From Claveliimonas bilis (GTDB lineage: Bacteria; Bacillota; Clostridia; Lachnospirales; Lachnospiraceae): 64,000 nt of DNA. Numbering within the stretch: the stretch's first letter is position 1; each line of letters starts with the position of its first letter. The notes beneath the pieces are model-generated. The model was not told the origin of the DNA and ran no database searches. It saw only the letters and a list, made by a program, of their open reading frames with translations. Shown here piece by piece: positions 6,860-15,898 of the stretch. Position numbers and translations under genes: made by a program. Location: positions 1,798,001 to 1,862,000 of the forward strand of contig NZ_AP027742.1 of assembly GCF_030296775.1 (NCBI RefSeq), read 5' to 3'.

Positions 6860-7468
6860 TCACTGTCTGTATAACTGATGTTCGTTTATATATGCTTCCA
6901 CTGTCTTCGGGATAAGTGCACTCACATCTTTTCCCTCCCGTATCCAGCTGCGGAGCTCGTGGGAGGAAACATCCATGACAGGCGTATCCAAAAGCCGGAT
7001 ATCCGCGTCATATTTCCGTCTAAGCCTTCTGATCTTCCCGTTCATGATAGCCCGGCTGTTCTTGTCCCCTCGAAAGGCTGCCAAAATCGTACAGGTTGCG
7101 AAAAGACGCTCCGGCGACCTCCACGTTTCAATGGCAAAGAGAGAATCCGCGCCGATGATAAAATAAAAACTGTCTTTTGGATAAAGTTTCGTCAGATGTT
7201 CCATCGTTTCATAGGAACAACTGACACCTCTTCTCTTTATCTCATAATCCTCCAAACGGAAACTTGGATATTCCCTGATCGCCAGAGATACCATCCTGGC
7301 CCTCTCCTCGGCAGAAAGCTCAATAGAAGCATTGTCTTTGTGAGGCGGATTTCCATTTGGCATGAACCAGACTTCATCCAGGAAATATTCCCTGCAGGCA
7401 TAATCTCCCAGCATCAGATGTCCATTATGAATGGGATCAAAAGTTCCGCCCATAATTCCGATTTTCAT
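6860..7468 (-). CDS. nadD: Nicotinate-nucleotide adenylyltransferase
   Basis: At 202 residues this is a standard NadD. It adenylates nicotinate mononucleotide in NAD synthesis. The nucleotidyltransferase signature GGTFDPIHNGHL is at residues 7-18, the substrate-site loop NPPHK follows, and the C-terminal SSHELR replaces the common ISSTxxR. It lies 32 bases downstream of yhbY and touches yqeK, in the conserved GTPase/NAD cluster. Confidence 0.97.
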   Translation of the reverse strand: MKIGIMGGTFDPIHNGHLMLGDYACREYFLDEVWFMPNGNPPHKDNASIELSAEERARMVSLAIREYPSFRLEDYEIKRRGVSCSYETMEHLTKLYPKDSFYFIIGADSLFAIETWRSPERLFATCTILAAFRGDKNSRAIMNGKIRRLRRKYDADIRLLDTPVMDVSSHELRSWIREGKDVSALIPKTVEAYINEHQLYRQ

Positions 7469-7500
7469 AGGTCTCCTTTATGATGAGTTACATAAAATAA

Positions 7501-7791
7501 TTATGGCAACTCAATCTTTTTCTTTTCGTCTTTTCCTTCTTTATAGAGGACGATCTTCTTTCCGATGACCTGTACCACCTGGGAGCGGGTCCGCTCAGCC
7601 AGCACTGCGGCAAGTTCTTTTGGATCATCCGCACAGTTTTGAAGAACACTTATCTTAATGAGCTCCCGGGCTTCAAGCGCCTCGGAAACGGCCTTTGTAA
7701 GCTCCGGAGTCATACTGTTTTTTCCGATCTGAAAAATCGGATCCATTGTCATGGCAAGACTTTTCAGATAGGCTCTTTGTTTTGTCGTCAT
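7501..7791 (-). CDS. yhbY: YhbY-family RNA-binding (CRM domain) protein
   Basis: This 96-residue protein consists of one CRS1-YhbY (CRM) domain with the IGKNSMTPELTKAVSEALEARELIK core. YhbY proteins bind pre-50S ribosomes. It starts 12 bases after obgE, in the conserved obgE-yhbY-nadD order. The C-terminal KEGKDEKKKIELP tail is basic and probably flexible. Confidence 0.94.
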   Translation of the reverse strand: MTTKQRAYLKSLAMTMDPIFQIGKNSMTPELTKAVSEALEARELIKISVLQNCADDPKELAAVLAERTRSQVVQVIGKKIVLYKEGKDEKKKIELP

Positions 7792-7803
7792 AACAGTCTC
7801 CTT

Positions 7804-9183
<1,380 letters not shown>

Positions 9184-9197
9184 CATACCATCGATGA

Positions 9198-9482
9198 TTA
9201 CTGTGCTACCGGATAGATAGAAACCTGTTTCTTATCTCTTCCTTTTCTTTCAAATCTGACAACACCATCTACTAAAGCGAACAGTGTGTCATCTCCACCG
9301 CGTCCTACATTGACACCCGGATGGATCTTTGTACCGCGCTGTCTGTAAAGGATGTTTCCAGCTTTTACAAACTGTCCGTCAGCTCTTTTAGCACCTAATC
9401 TCTTAGACTCGGAGTCACGTCCGTTCTTTGTAGAACCTACCCCTTTTTTATGAGCGAAAAACTGAAGGTTTAATTTCATCAT
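9198..9482 (-). CDS. rpmA: 50S ribosomal protein L27
   Basis: This L27 is 94 residues long and carries the Firmicutes N-terminal extension MKLNLQFFA before HKKG. That extension is removed by the Prp protease before L27 enters the ribosome, and the prp gene lies directly upstream. Two tandem ATG codons make the start ambiguous by one residue. The conserved [14 protein letters not shown] and [15 protein letters not shown] blocks are intact. Confidence 0.98.
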   Translation of the reverse strand: MMKLNLQFFAHKKGVGSTKNGRDSESKRLGAKRADGQFVKAGNILYRQRGTKIHPGVNVGRGGDDTLFALVDGVVRFERKGRDKKQVSIYPVAQ

Positions 9483-9487
9483 GGTCT

Positions 9488-9820
9488 TTACACCTCCTCA
9501 AATCTTACCTGAATATATTCTGAATAGTTTTCATCGTCTGCCATGTCTGTAAGACCAAGAATCATGGCTTTTAAAAGCAGTGACGCTTCCCTGGAAGGTC
9601 TGCCGTTAAGCCGGTAGTCGATCAGTCCCTCCATATCATCAGATACGAGGGAGGTTTTATCACTGGCAAATGCTTCAATCGCATTGACGGTATTGATCAT
9701 CAGAACGGAAGCCGCTGCACAGACAATATCCTGTCCTTCTTCGCTGAAGCCCGCATGCCCTCTTGCCAGGAAACCCGAACACTCTTCTTTTTCATTACGA
9801 TAAATCGTTACCTGGATCAT
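9488..9820 (-). CDS. prp: Ribosomal-processing cysteine protease Prp
   Basis: This 110-residue protein is the L27-processing protease (YsxB). The catalytic His is in the ARGHAGF motif (residue 22) and the catalytic Cys in DIVCAAAS (residue 34). It sits between rplU and rpmA, five bases before rpmA, as in other Firmicutes. Its substrate is the N-terminal extension of the adjacent L27. Confidence 0.96.
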   Translation of the reverse strand: MIQVTIYRNEKEECSGFLARGHAGFSEEGQDIVCAAASVLMINTVNAIEAFASDKTSLVSDDMEGLIDYRLNGRPSREASLLLKAMILGLTDMADDENYSEYIQVRFEEV

Positions 9821-9838
9821 AAAGTTCCTCCAGGAAGA

Positions 9839-10147
9839 TTAAGCATTGATCTTTTCAATCTTAACTGCTGTGTACTGCTGTCTGTGACCGTTTTTCTTGT
9901 GATAACCGGTTTTTCTCTTATACTTGTAAACAATAACTTTTTTAGCTTTTCCGTTTTCTACTACGGACGCCTCAACAGTTGCACCTGCTACAGTAGGATT
10001 TCCGATCTTCAGTTCGTTATCGCTTACTGCAAGCACCTGGTCAAATGTATAAGTCTCTCCAGCTTCCACACCAAGTTTTTCTACTTTAATGATATCGCCT
10101 TCGGCTACTTTGTACTGTTTACCACCTGTTGCTATAATCGCGTACAT
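9839..10147 (-). CDS. rplU: 50S ribosomal protein L21
   Basis: The ATG at 10147 follows AGGAGG and gives the usual 102 residues. The sequence shows [14 protein letters not shown] at the start and the C-terminal [17 protein letters not shown] 23S rRNA-binding tail. It heads the rplU-prp-rpmA operon and is preceded by its own promoter and structured leader. Confidence 0.98.
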   Translation of the reverse strand: MYAIIATGGKQYKVAEGDIIKVEKLGVEAGETYTFDQVLAVSDNELKIGNPTVAGATVEASVVENGKAKKVIVYKYKRKTGYHKKNGHRQQYTAVKIEKINA

Positions 10148-10234
10148 ATGGCACCTCCTATTATCATTACTCGCCAGCTTCGGTGGCATATCCGTATCTG
10201 GACAGCACTTTAAAACCCCGCTGTGCGGCATACT
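10148..10234 (-). promoter_or_regulatory. rplU 5' leader, candidate L21 autoregulatory element
   Basis: The 5' UTR between the promoter and the rplU Shine-Dalgarno can form a CCGC/GCGG hairpin or, using overlapping bases, an ACAGC/GCTGT hairpin. A GCCA/TGGC hairpin follows near the ribosome binding site. Mutually exclusive stems fit the L21 leader known from Firmicutes, but I could not score it against that family. Confidence 0.45.
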
Positions 10235-10239
10235 ATTGA

Positions 10240-10268
10240 AGTGTAGCATAAAGCATTTATAAAATCAA
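10240..10268 (-). promoter_or_regulatory. rplU promoter
   Basis: On the minus strand TTGATT is followed at 17 bp by TACACT, about 90 bases upstream of the L21 start. The spacing is ideal for sigma-A. Confidence 0.65.
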
Positions 10269-10298
10269 GAGTTTTTGTACAAATAATTACCCGAATTA

Positions 10299-11309
10299 TT
10301 ACAAAAGCGGTATCTGATGCGCCTCTGCATCTGCCACCATCTCATCCGGCCAGATGGAGGACTGTACCTCTCCGATATGTGCTTTTCTAAGGCAGTACAT
10401 ACAGATACGGGACTGACCGATTCCGCCTCCTATCGTATAGGGAAGCTCCCCTGCAAGCAGAGCTTTCTGGAAGGCAAGATTTGCGCGGTCTTCACATCCG
10501 GCTGCCTTAAGCTGGCTTTTGAGCGCTTCCTCATCTACACGGATCCCCATGGAAGAAAGCTCCAGGGCAATGTCAAGTACCGGATAATAGACAATGATAT
10601 CTCCGTTCAGTTCCCAATCATCATAGTCCGGCGCCCGTCCGTCATGCTTCTCGCCTGAAGCAAGCGTTTTTCCTATCTGGGCGATAAATACTGCTTTTTT
10701 TGCTCTGGCAATTGCCTTTTCTCTCTCCTTTGGTGTAAGGTCCGGATACATATCTTCCAGCTCCTGTGAGGTGATAAAGAAGATCTCATCCGGAAGAAGA
10801 GGCTCGATATAGTTATATCTTCTTGACATATAGGCCTCTGTATCCTTCAATGCCTCATATACTTTACGGACAGTATACTGAAGTGTCTCCATGTTTCTTT
10901 CCTCTTTGGAAATAACCTTCTCCCAGTCCCACTGATCCACATAAATAGAATGAATGTTGTCTGTATCCTCATCCCGGCGGATGGCATTCATATCTGTATA
11001 AAGCCCTTCTCCGGAATGGAATCCGTAGCGCTTCAGAGCGTATCTTTTCCACTTTGCAAGGGAATGTACGATCTCTGCCACATCATCATCCTGTTCTTTG
11101 ATACCGAATGCAACCGGCCGTTCCACCCCGTTAAGATTATCATTAAGTCCGGTGGCCGGTTTAACAAACAGAGGGGCGGATACTCTCGTCAAATGCAAAG
11201 ACTTGGCAAGAGAACGTTCAAAATGGTCTTTCACTTCTTTGATGGCAACCTCTGTCTCTCTTATAGTAAGCGGGGAAGAATATCCCTCTGGTTTGATCAG
11301 ACTGCTCAT
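10299..11309 (-). CDS. asnA: Aspartate--ammonia ligase
   Basis: This 336-residue enzyme makes asparagine from aspartate, ammonia and ATP. It is the AsnA type, related to class II aminoacyl-tRNA synthetases. It is full length, with [19 protein letters not shown] near the start, [13 protein letters not shown], and the C-terminal [25 protein letters not shown] motif. It is the last gene of a run lysC-CBS protein-amidohydrolase-asnA. Aspartate kinase and asparagine synthetase both use aspartate, so the grouping is metabolically sensible. No riboswitch or T-box leader is visible. Confidence 0.97.
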   Translation of the reverse strand: MSSLIKPEGYSSPLTIRETEVAIKEVKDHFERSLAKSLHLTRVSAPLFVKPATGLNDNLNGVERPVAFGIKEQDDDVAEIVHSLAKWKRYALKRYGFHSGEGLYTDMNAIRRDEDTDNIHSIYVDQWDWEKVISKEERNMETLQYTVRKVYEALKDTEAYMSRRYNYIEPLLPDEIFFITSQELEDMYPDLTPKEREKAIARAKKAVFIAQIGKTLASGEKHDGRAPDYDDWELNGDIIVYYPVLDIALELSSMGIRVDEEALKSQLKAAGCEDRANLAFQKALLAGELPYTIGGGIGQSRICMYCLRKAHIGEVQSSIWPDEMVADAEAHQIPLL

Positions 11310-11369
11310 ATGTATTCTCTCCTTTTTTTGTAATTTTCATCTGTTTCCGGAAGCAGTGCAATGGAAAAA

Positions 11370-12158
11370 TCAGGACATTCCAAGAAGCTTTCTTGCATTT
11401 CCTCTGGCAATCGCTTCCTTTTCCTCATCAGGCAGCGGAAGATTCCTGAAATATTCTGCAAATTCTTTCTGTCCTCCCCATGGGGAATCTGTTGCAAAAA
11501 GAATCCTGTCTGCACCGTGGGCACGCACGATACGTACAAACTGCTCTTCCGGTATGTGTCCAAAGACAGCCGCCGTATCCATCCATATATTTTCTCCTGT
11601 AAGATACGCTTCCACCTCATCCCACATCATAAAGCCGCCCATATGCGCAAGCACCAGCTTTTGGGGCTGTACATCCCGAATAACATCAAGCGCTTTTTGG
11701 GGAGGACAGTGGATGCAGTCCGGATATCCCGGATCAAATCCTGCATGCACACTGACAATCAAATCCAGCTCTGAAGCATAGCTGATGATCCGTTTATAGC
11801 GTATATCGTCAATAAAAGTCTCCTGGTAGTCGGGATGAAGTTTGATGCCCTTAAACCCCATATGTTTCAATTCTTTCAGCTTCTCTTTGTAATCCTCATT
11901 ATCAGGATGGATTCCTCCAAAAGATAAAAGGGATCCTTCCTGAAACTGCATGGCAAACCGATTAATAGACTGAAATTGTGACGGTTTTGTTACTACCGGA
12001 AGAATGACAGACATTTCCAGCCCTGCCTCTTTTGTTGAAGCTGAAAGTCCCGGGGCGGTTCCGTCCGTGTAAGGATCAATATGACATCTTGATGCCAGGA
12101 ATTTCAGTGTTTTCTCTGCAATTTTTTCAGGGAAAATATGTGTATGAAAATCAATCAC
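11370..12158 (-). CDS. Amidohydrolase family protein
   Basis: This 262-residue protein is of the ACMSD-like branch of the amidohydrolase superfamily. Metal ligands are visible in DFHTHIF (His5, His7) at the start, then GIKLHPDYQE, SVHAGFDPGY, LAHMGGFMMWDE and FATDSPWGG. The fold is a TIM barrel, and members act as hydrolases or decarboxylases. The substrate is unknown. Its ATG overlaps the CBS-protein stop by four bases (ATGA), so the two are translationally coupled, and asnA follows 60 bases later. Confidence 0.85.
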   Translation of the reverse strand: MIDFHTHIFPEKIAEKTLKFLASRCHIDPYTDGTAPGLSASTKEAGLEMSVILPVVTKPSQFQSINRFAMQFQEGSLLSFGGIHPDNEDYKEKLKELKHMGFKGIKLHPDYQETFIDDIRYKRIISYASELDLIVSVHAGFDPGYPDCIHCPPQKALDVIRDVQPQKLVLAHMGGFMMWDEVEAYLTGENIWMDTAAVFGHIPEEQFVRIVRAHGADRILFATDSPWGGQKEFAEYFRNLPLPDEEKEAIARGNARKLLGMS

Positions 12159-12580
12159 AACAAATCGCCTCCCTGCATCATCATCTGGCTGTAACAGTAG
12201 CTGATGATATCTCTTCTTGTAATAATTCCGATAAAGTTTTCCTGATCATCTACTACAGGGACAAAATTCTGCTCCATAGCCCTGCCTATCATATCTTCCA
12301 TTCTTGACTCGGCGCTGACACTTTGATAGTCAAAGCGGCGCGCCACTTTCATAATGCTTATATTTTCCGCATCGCGGATACTGGAAAGCCCTCTTTTCTT
12401 AATATCCCACAAAAGGTCTCCTTCTGTAATGGATCCTACATATTTGCCATAACGGTTCAAAATAGGCACACAGGAATATTTGTGATGTTCCATGATCTCC
12501 AGCGCCTGCCGCATCGTATGATAATCATATATGTAAGCAATCTCTGCTTTCGGCTTCAGAAAAAATAATATGTTTTTCAT
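12155..12580 (-). CDS. CBS-domain protein
   Basis: A 141-residue protein made of two CBS motifs (about residues 10-65 and 75-135: YSCVPILNRYGKYVGSITEGDLLW and FVPVVDDQENFIGIITRRDII). Such pairs bind adenine nucleotides or S-adenosylmethionine and act as sensors. There is no fused catalytic domain. It is encoded between lysC and the amidohydrolase and overlaps the latter, so it may regulate a neighbour. That is inference only. Confidence 0.88.
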   Translation of the reverse strand: MKNILFFLKPKAEIAYIYDYHTMRQALEIMEHHKYSCVPILNRYGKYVGSITEGDLLWDIKKRGLSSIRDAENISIMKVARRFDYQSVSAESRMEDMIGRAMEQNFVPVVDDQENFIGIITRRDIISYCYSQMMMQGGDLL

Positions 12581-12608
12581 TTCTTCTCTGTTTCTACTCC
12601 TTTAACGC

Positions 12609-13943
12609 TTAAATCTGAGTGGTAACGAAAATATCATAAATAGCCCGTATTGCTGCATCAAAATCATGGTTGCGGACTCCGATTATAATATTAAGCTCAC
12701 TGGACCCCTGATCGATCATTTTGACATTGACATTGGCATGGGCCAGGGCAGAAAAGATGCGCCCCGAGGTTCCTCTTGTTGCTTTCATGCCTCTTCCCAC
12801 AACAGCGATCAAAGCAAGATCTGATTCCAGTTCTACCAGATCCGGTTCCACCGCCCTGTGAATGCCGGCAATGACTTTCTGTTCTTTTTCCTCAAACTCA
12901 TCCTGATGTACGAAAACTGTCAGGGTATCAATCCCTGAAGGCATATGTTCAATGGAAATATCATTCTCTGCAAAGACGCCGAGCACTTTGTGGCAGAATC
13001 CCACCTGCCCGTTCATCATGGCTTTTTCTATTGTGATGGAAGCAAAATCTCTTTTTCCGGCAATGCCAGTGATAGTAAAGCGCGGAGTACGGCAGGTTGC
13101 CTCCACGATCAGAGTCCCCTTATCTTCCGGGGCATTGGTATTCCTGATATTAATAGGGATTCCTTCGCCGCGTACCGGAAAAATAGCGTCCTCGTGGAGC
13201 ACAGTAGCTCCCATGTAGGAAAGCTCGCGAAGCTCACGGTAGGTAATCACATCAATGGCTTTAGGGTTTTTAACAATACCCGGATCCGCCACAAGAAATC
13301 CGGAAACATCTGTCCAGTTTTCATAAAGATCCGCATGTACCGCTTTTGCTACAATAGATCCTGTCACATCGGATCCGCCTCTGGAGAAGGTTTTGATCTT
13401 TCCGTTGGGAAGGGCTCCGTAAAATCCCGGAATAACTGCTCTTTCACAGGAAGATAGCCTCTCTGAAAGAACACGGTTTGTCTTTCTTGCGTCAAAATTG
13501 CCGGATTCCTTAAAGAAAATCACTTCTGCCGCATCAATAAATTCATATCCCAGATATTCTGCCATCACAAGACCATTTAAATACTCTCCACGCGATGCGG
13601 CATAATCACGTCCGATCTTCCGGCTGAAGTTTTCACGGATCACACGAAATTCCGGTTCCAGATCCAGGTGAAGTCCCAGACCGCTGATAATCTCATCATA
13701 CCTCTCCTTGATGGCCTGCAGCAAAGCCTCAAATTCCTCTTCCTGTTCTTCTTCCTCCCGAAGCGCCAGAAGATAACAGCTGTACAGCATATCTGTCACC
13801 TTGGTGTCTCCTGCAAAACGTTTCCCCGGCGCCGAGGGGACAACATATCGCCTTGTATCATCCTGCCGGATGATATATCCTACTTTTTTAAACTGTTCGG
13901 CACTTGCCAGAGAGCTGCCGCCAAATTTTACAACTTTCTTCAT
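12609..13943 (-). CDS. lysC: Aspartate kinase
   Basis: The 444-residue enzyme phosphorylates aspartate, the first step to lysine, threonine and methionine. KFGGSSLASAEQF (residues 6-18) is the phosphate-binding start, and SRGGSDVTGS lies in the active site. Two ACT domains fill the C-terminal third (ITGIAGKRDFASITIEK and ALIAVVGRGMKATRGTSGR), as in feedback-regulated forms. It starts three bases after the HAD gene, and no lysine riboswitch precedes it. Allosteric control by an amino acid is therefore more likely than RNA-level control. The inhibitor is not readable. Confidence 0.96.
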   Translation of the reverse strand: MKKVVKFGGSSLASAEQFKKVGYIIRQDDTRRYVVPSAPGKRFAGDTKVTDMLYSCYLLALREEEEQEEEFEALLQAIKERYDEIISGLGLHLDLEPEFRVIRENFSRKIGRDYAASRGEYLNGLVMAEYLGYEFIDAAEVIFFKESGNFDARKTNRVLSERLSSCERAVIPGFYGALPNGKIKTFSRGGSDVTGSIVAKAVHADLYENWTDVSGFLVADPGIVKNPKAIDVITYRELRELSYMGATVLHEDAIFPVRGEGIPINIRNTNAPEDKGTLIVEATCRTPRFTITGIAGKRDFASITIEKAMMNGQVGFCHKVLGVFAENDISIEHMPSGIDTLTVFVHQDEFEEKEQKVIAGIHRAVEPDLVELESDLALIAVVGRGMKATRGTSGRIFSALAHANVNVKMIDQGSSELNIIIGVRNHDFDAAIRAIYDIFVTTQI

Positions 13944-13946
13944 CCG

Positions 13947-14618
13947 TTAAGTCTCCTTTGTCTTGTCCTTGCTTCTCAAATATTCCAGTATATGATATGG
14001 GGTTTCCGAAGTAAACACCGCCCCATTCAGCCCTATATCCAACGCCGCCTTCACATTTTCCTCGCGGTCATCCAGGAAAAGAGCGTTGTACGGAGAAATA
14101 GAATATGTCTCCAACAGGAGCCTGTATATATGTCTGTCCGGTTTAATGCATCCCGCCTTGTAAGAAAAAATCCCTCCGTCAAAAATATCCAGAAAGCCCA
14201 TCAGATGTTTCGTAGCATGATAGAGGTGTTCTGAATAATTGGAAAGATAGAAAAGCCGGTATCCCTGCCTTTTCAATCCTTCCGTCAGTTCCGTTGTATA
14301 GGGAAGAGGACGGATCGTATGGGAAAGTCCGTCAAAAACCTGCCGGATTTCCTTCTCATATCCCGGAGCATTTTCCAGAAAAAGCTCTTCCCACTGCCGG
14401 GAAGTAATCCCGCCCTGATCTCCCCTTTCCCAGTCTTCATTCAGGAACACTGCCTCTGCAATGATCCGAAAGACCTCCGGCGAGAAATCAAATTCCTGAA
14501 GATAGCTCCTCCAGTCATAAGCAAGAAGTACATTTCCGATATCAAAAATTATGGTATCTGTCCTTTTCAGAACAGATACAATATCTTCTCCTCTATTTGT
14601 GATCTTGACACTTTCCAT
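13947..14618 (-). CDS. HAD-family hydrolase
   Basis: This 223-residue protein is a HAD phosphatase of the HAD-IA type. Motif I is IIFDIGNVLLAYD (Asp26), motif II LFYLSNYSEH, and the last motif ALFLDDREENVKAA. The helical cap lies between motifs I and II. The ATG at 14618 is eight bases from GGAG. It directly precedes lysC with a three-base gap. The substrate cannot be inferred. Confidence 0.9.
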   Translation of the reverse strand: MESVKITNRGEDIVSVLKRTDTIIFDIGNVLLAYDWRSYLQEFDFSPEVFRIIAEAVFLNEDWERGDQGGITSRQWEELFLENAPGYEKEIRQVFDGLSHTIRPLPYTTELTEGLKRQGYRLFYLSNYSEHLYHATKHLMGFLDIFDGGIFSYKAGCIKPDRHIYRLLLETYSISPYNALFLDDREENVKAALDIGLNGAVFTSETPYHILEYLRSKDKTKET

Positions 14619-14643
14619 TTTTTATCTCCGCTGTCCTTGATTT

Positions 14644-15123
14644 TTAAACTGTAACATCGGCAAATTCAGCCGAAGTTACTTTTTTCAGATCCAGCGGAGA
14701 AAGCCGAATCTGCATTCCCAGCTTACCGCCGCTGATATAGATCCATTCCATTTCCTGTGCCTCCCTTTGTATGACAGTTGGAAACGGTTTCTTCATACCT
14801 ATTGAGGTACATCCTCCCCGCACATAACCAGTTACTTTGGTAAGCTCTTTTAAAGGAAGCATTTCCAGAGACTTTTCATGTACCGCGCGGGCTGCTTTTT
14901 TCAGATCAATTTCTCTGGCAATTGGAATGACAAAAACATAATGACCACCTGTCTTTCCAATCGTAACCAGTGTTTTAAACACCTGTTCATGGGGAAGCCC
15001 CAGCTGGTCAGCTACATGGATTCCGTCTGTAAATTCGCTGCATTCATAAGTCTGATATGTATAAGAGACTTTTTCCCTGTCAAGAATGCGCATCGCATTT
15101 GTCTTTAACTCTTTTTTACCCAT
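14644..15123 (-). CDS. ybaK: Cys-tRNA(Pro)/Cys-tRNA(Cys) deacylase YbaK
   Basis: This 159-residue protein matches the YbaK/EbsC group, which hydrolyses cysteine mischarged onto tRNA-Pro. Typical blocks are HVADQLGLPHEQVFKTLV, HYVFVIPIAREIDLKKAARAV and the GYVRGGCTSIGMKK loop with the conserved GGCxS. It is a stand-alone editing domain, 25 bases before the HAD gene. Confidence 0.93.
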   Translation of the reverse strand: MGKKELKTNAMRILDREKVSYTYQTYECSEFTDGIHVADQLGLPHEQVFKTLVTIGKTGGHYVFVIPIAREIDLKKAARAVHEKSLEMLPLKELTKVTGYVRGGCTSIGMKKPFPTVIQREAQEMEWIYISGGKLGMQIRLSPLDLKKVTSAEFADVTV

Positions 15124-15178
15124 AACTCCTCCAGTTTCCTATCATACCACTAATTCCGTGCTTTGCGCAAGTATCAGC

Positions 15179-15898
15179 TTATACAATGTCTGTCCCAAGA
15201 GATTCCAGCGTACAGAAACGGCTTTCCTGACTGCCCGGATTCTTTGCATACAATTCCAGTCTGTGAAAATGGAGCTTTTCTTTCTTGTCATGCCCGCTCT
15301 TTTCATAGAAAGCATCCATGACAAGATCCGGCTTCAGATTTGCTTCGCTTCCGGCAGCCAGTTTCAGGTACATGCCCTGCTCTCTAAGCTCCATCTGATA
15401 GATCAAAGGCCGGATATCCGTCTCTTTCTCACTGCGCTTTGTTTTCTTCATGATCAGAATTTCCGGACTGTCAAGGAAAGTTTTCAGCTCATTTTTCCAG
15501 AAATCCGGGAATCCTTGTCCTTTACTGTCGCTTTCTTTGACCGTCACAAGATAATCTGCCGCCGCAACAATGGTCATGCCGCTGCTTTTCTTATCCTCCG
15601 CGATCTGACGAAAGCTTAAAACTTCAATTCCTTCTGCCATTACCTGATTTAACGCCTGTAATGCCTCTGAAGAAGAAATCTCTCCTGCCAGCTCAATATC
15701 CATGTATTCTGCGTCGCTGGTAAGCCCAATCCCCAACGGCTGTGCAAAAGACATGATCATATGGGGGCTGTATCCGCCTGTAAAAGCAATGGGAATTTGT
15801 GCCCTTCTCATCGCTTTCTGAAAAAAACGCATTACATCCAGATGTCCGATAAAACGCATAATGCCGTATTTACGGAATTTAATTCTTACCTTCAACAC
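15179..15898 (-). CDS. TIGR03936 (DUF2344) protein
   Basis: The protein belongs to the DUF2344 family that accompanies the TIGR03960 radical SAM enzyme and is fused to it in some bacteria. It shows KYGIMRFIGHLDVMRFFQKAMRR and PIAFTGGYSPHMIMSFAQPLGIGLTS blocks. I choose the GTG at 15898, five bases behind AAGGAGG and 20 bases inside the preceding gene. A TTG one codon later is also possible, while the open frame to 15925 lacks a start signal. The function is unknown, and RNA binding or modification is only a guess. Confidence 0.88.
   Translation of the reverse strand: MLKVRIKFRKYGIMRFIGHLDVMRFFQKAMRRAQIPIAFTGGYSPHMIMSFAQPLGIGLTSDAEYMDIELAGEISSSEALQALNQVMAEGIEVLSFRQIAEDKKSSGMTIVAAADYLVTVKESDSKGQGFPDFWKNELKTFLDSPEILIMKKTKRSEKETDIRPLIYQMELREQGMYLKLAAGSEANLKPDLVMDAFYEKSGHDKKEKLHFHRLELYAKNPGSQESRFCTLESLGTDIV

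Noticed and set aside
12609-13943. Lysine riboswitch before lysC
   Set aside because: Only three bases separate lysC from the preceding HAD gene, leaving no room for a riboswitch.
15142-15324. Short ORF as an rng remnant
   Set aside because: It is an out-of-frame reading of the 3' end of the DUF2344 gene and shows no RNase E/G motif.
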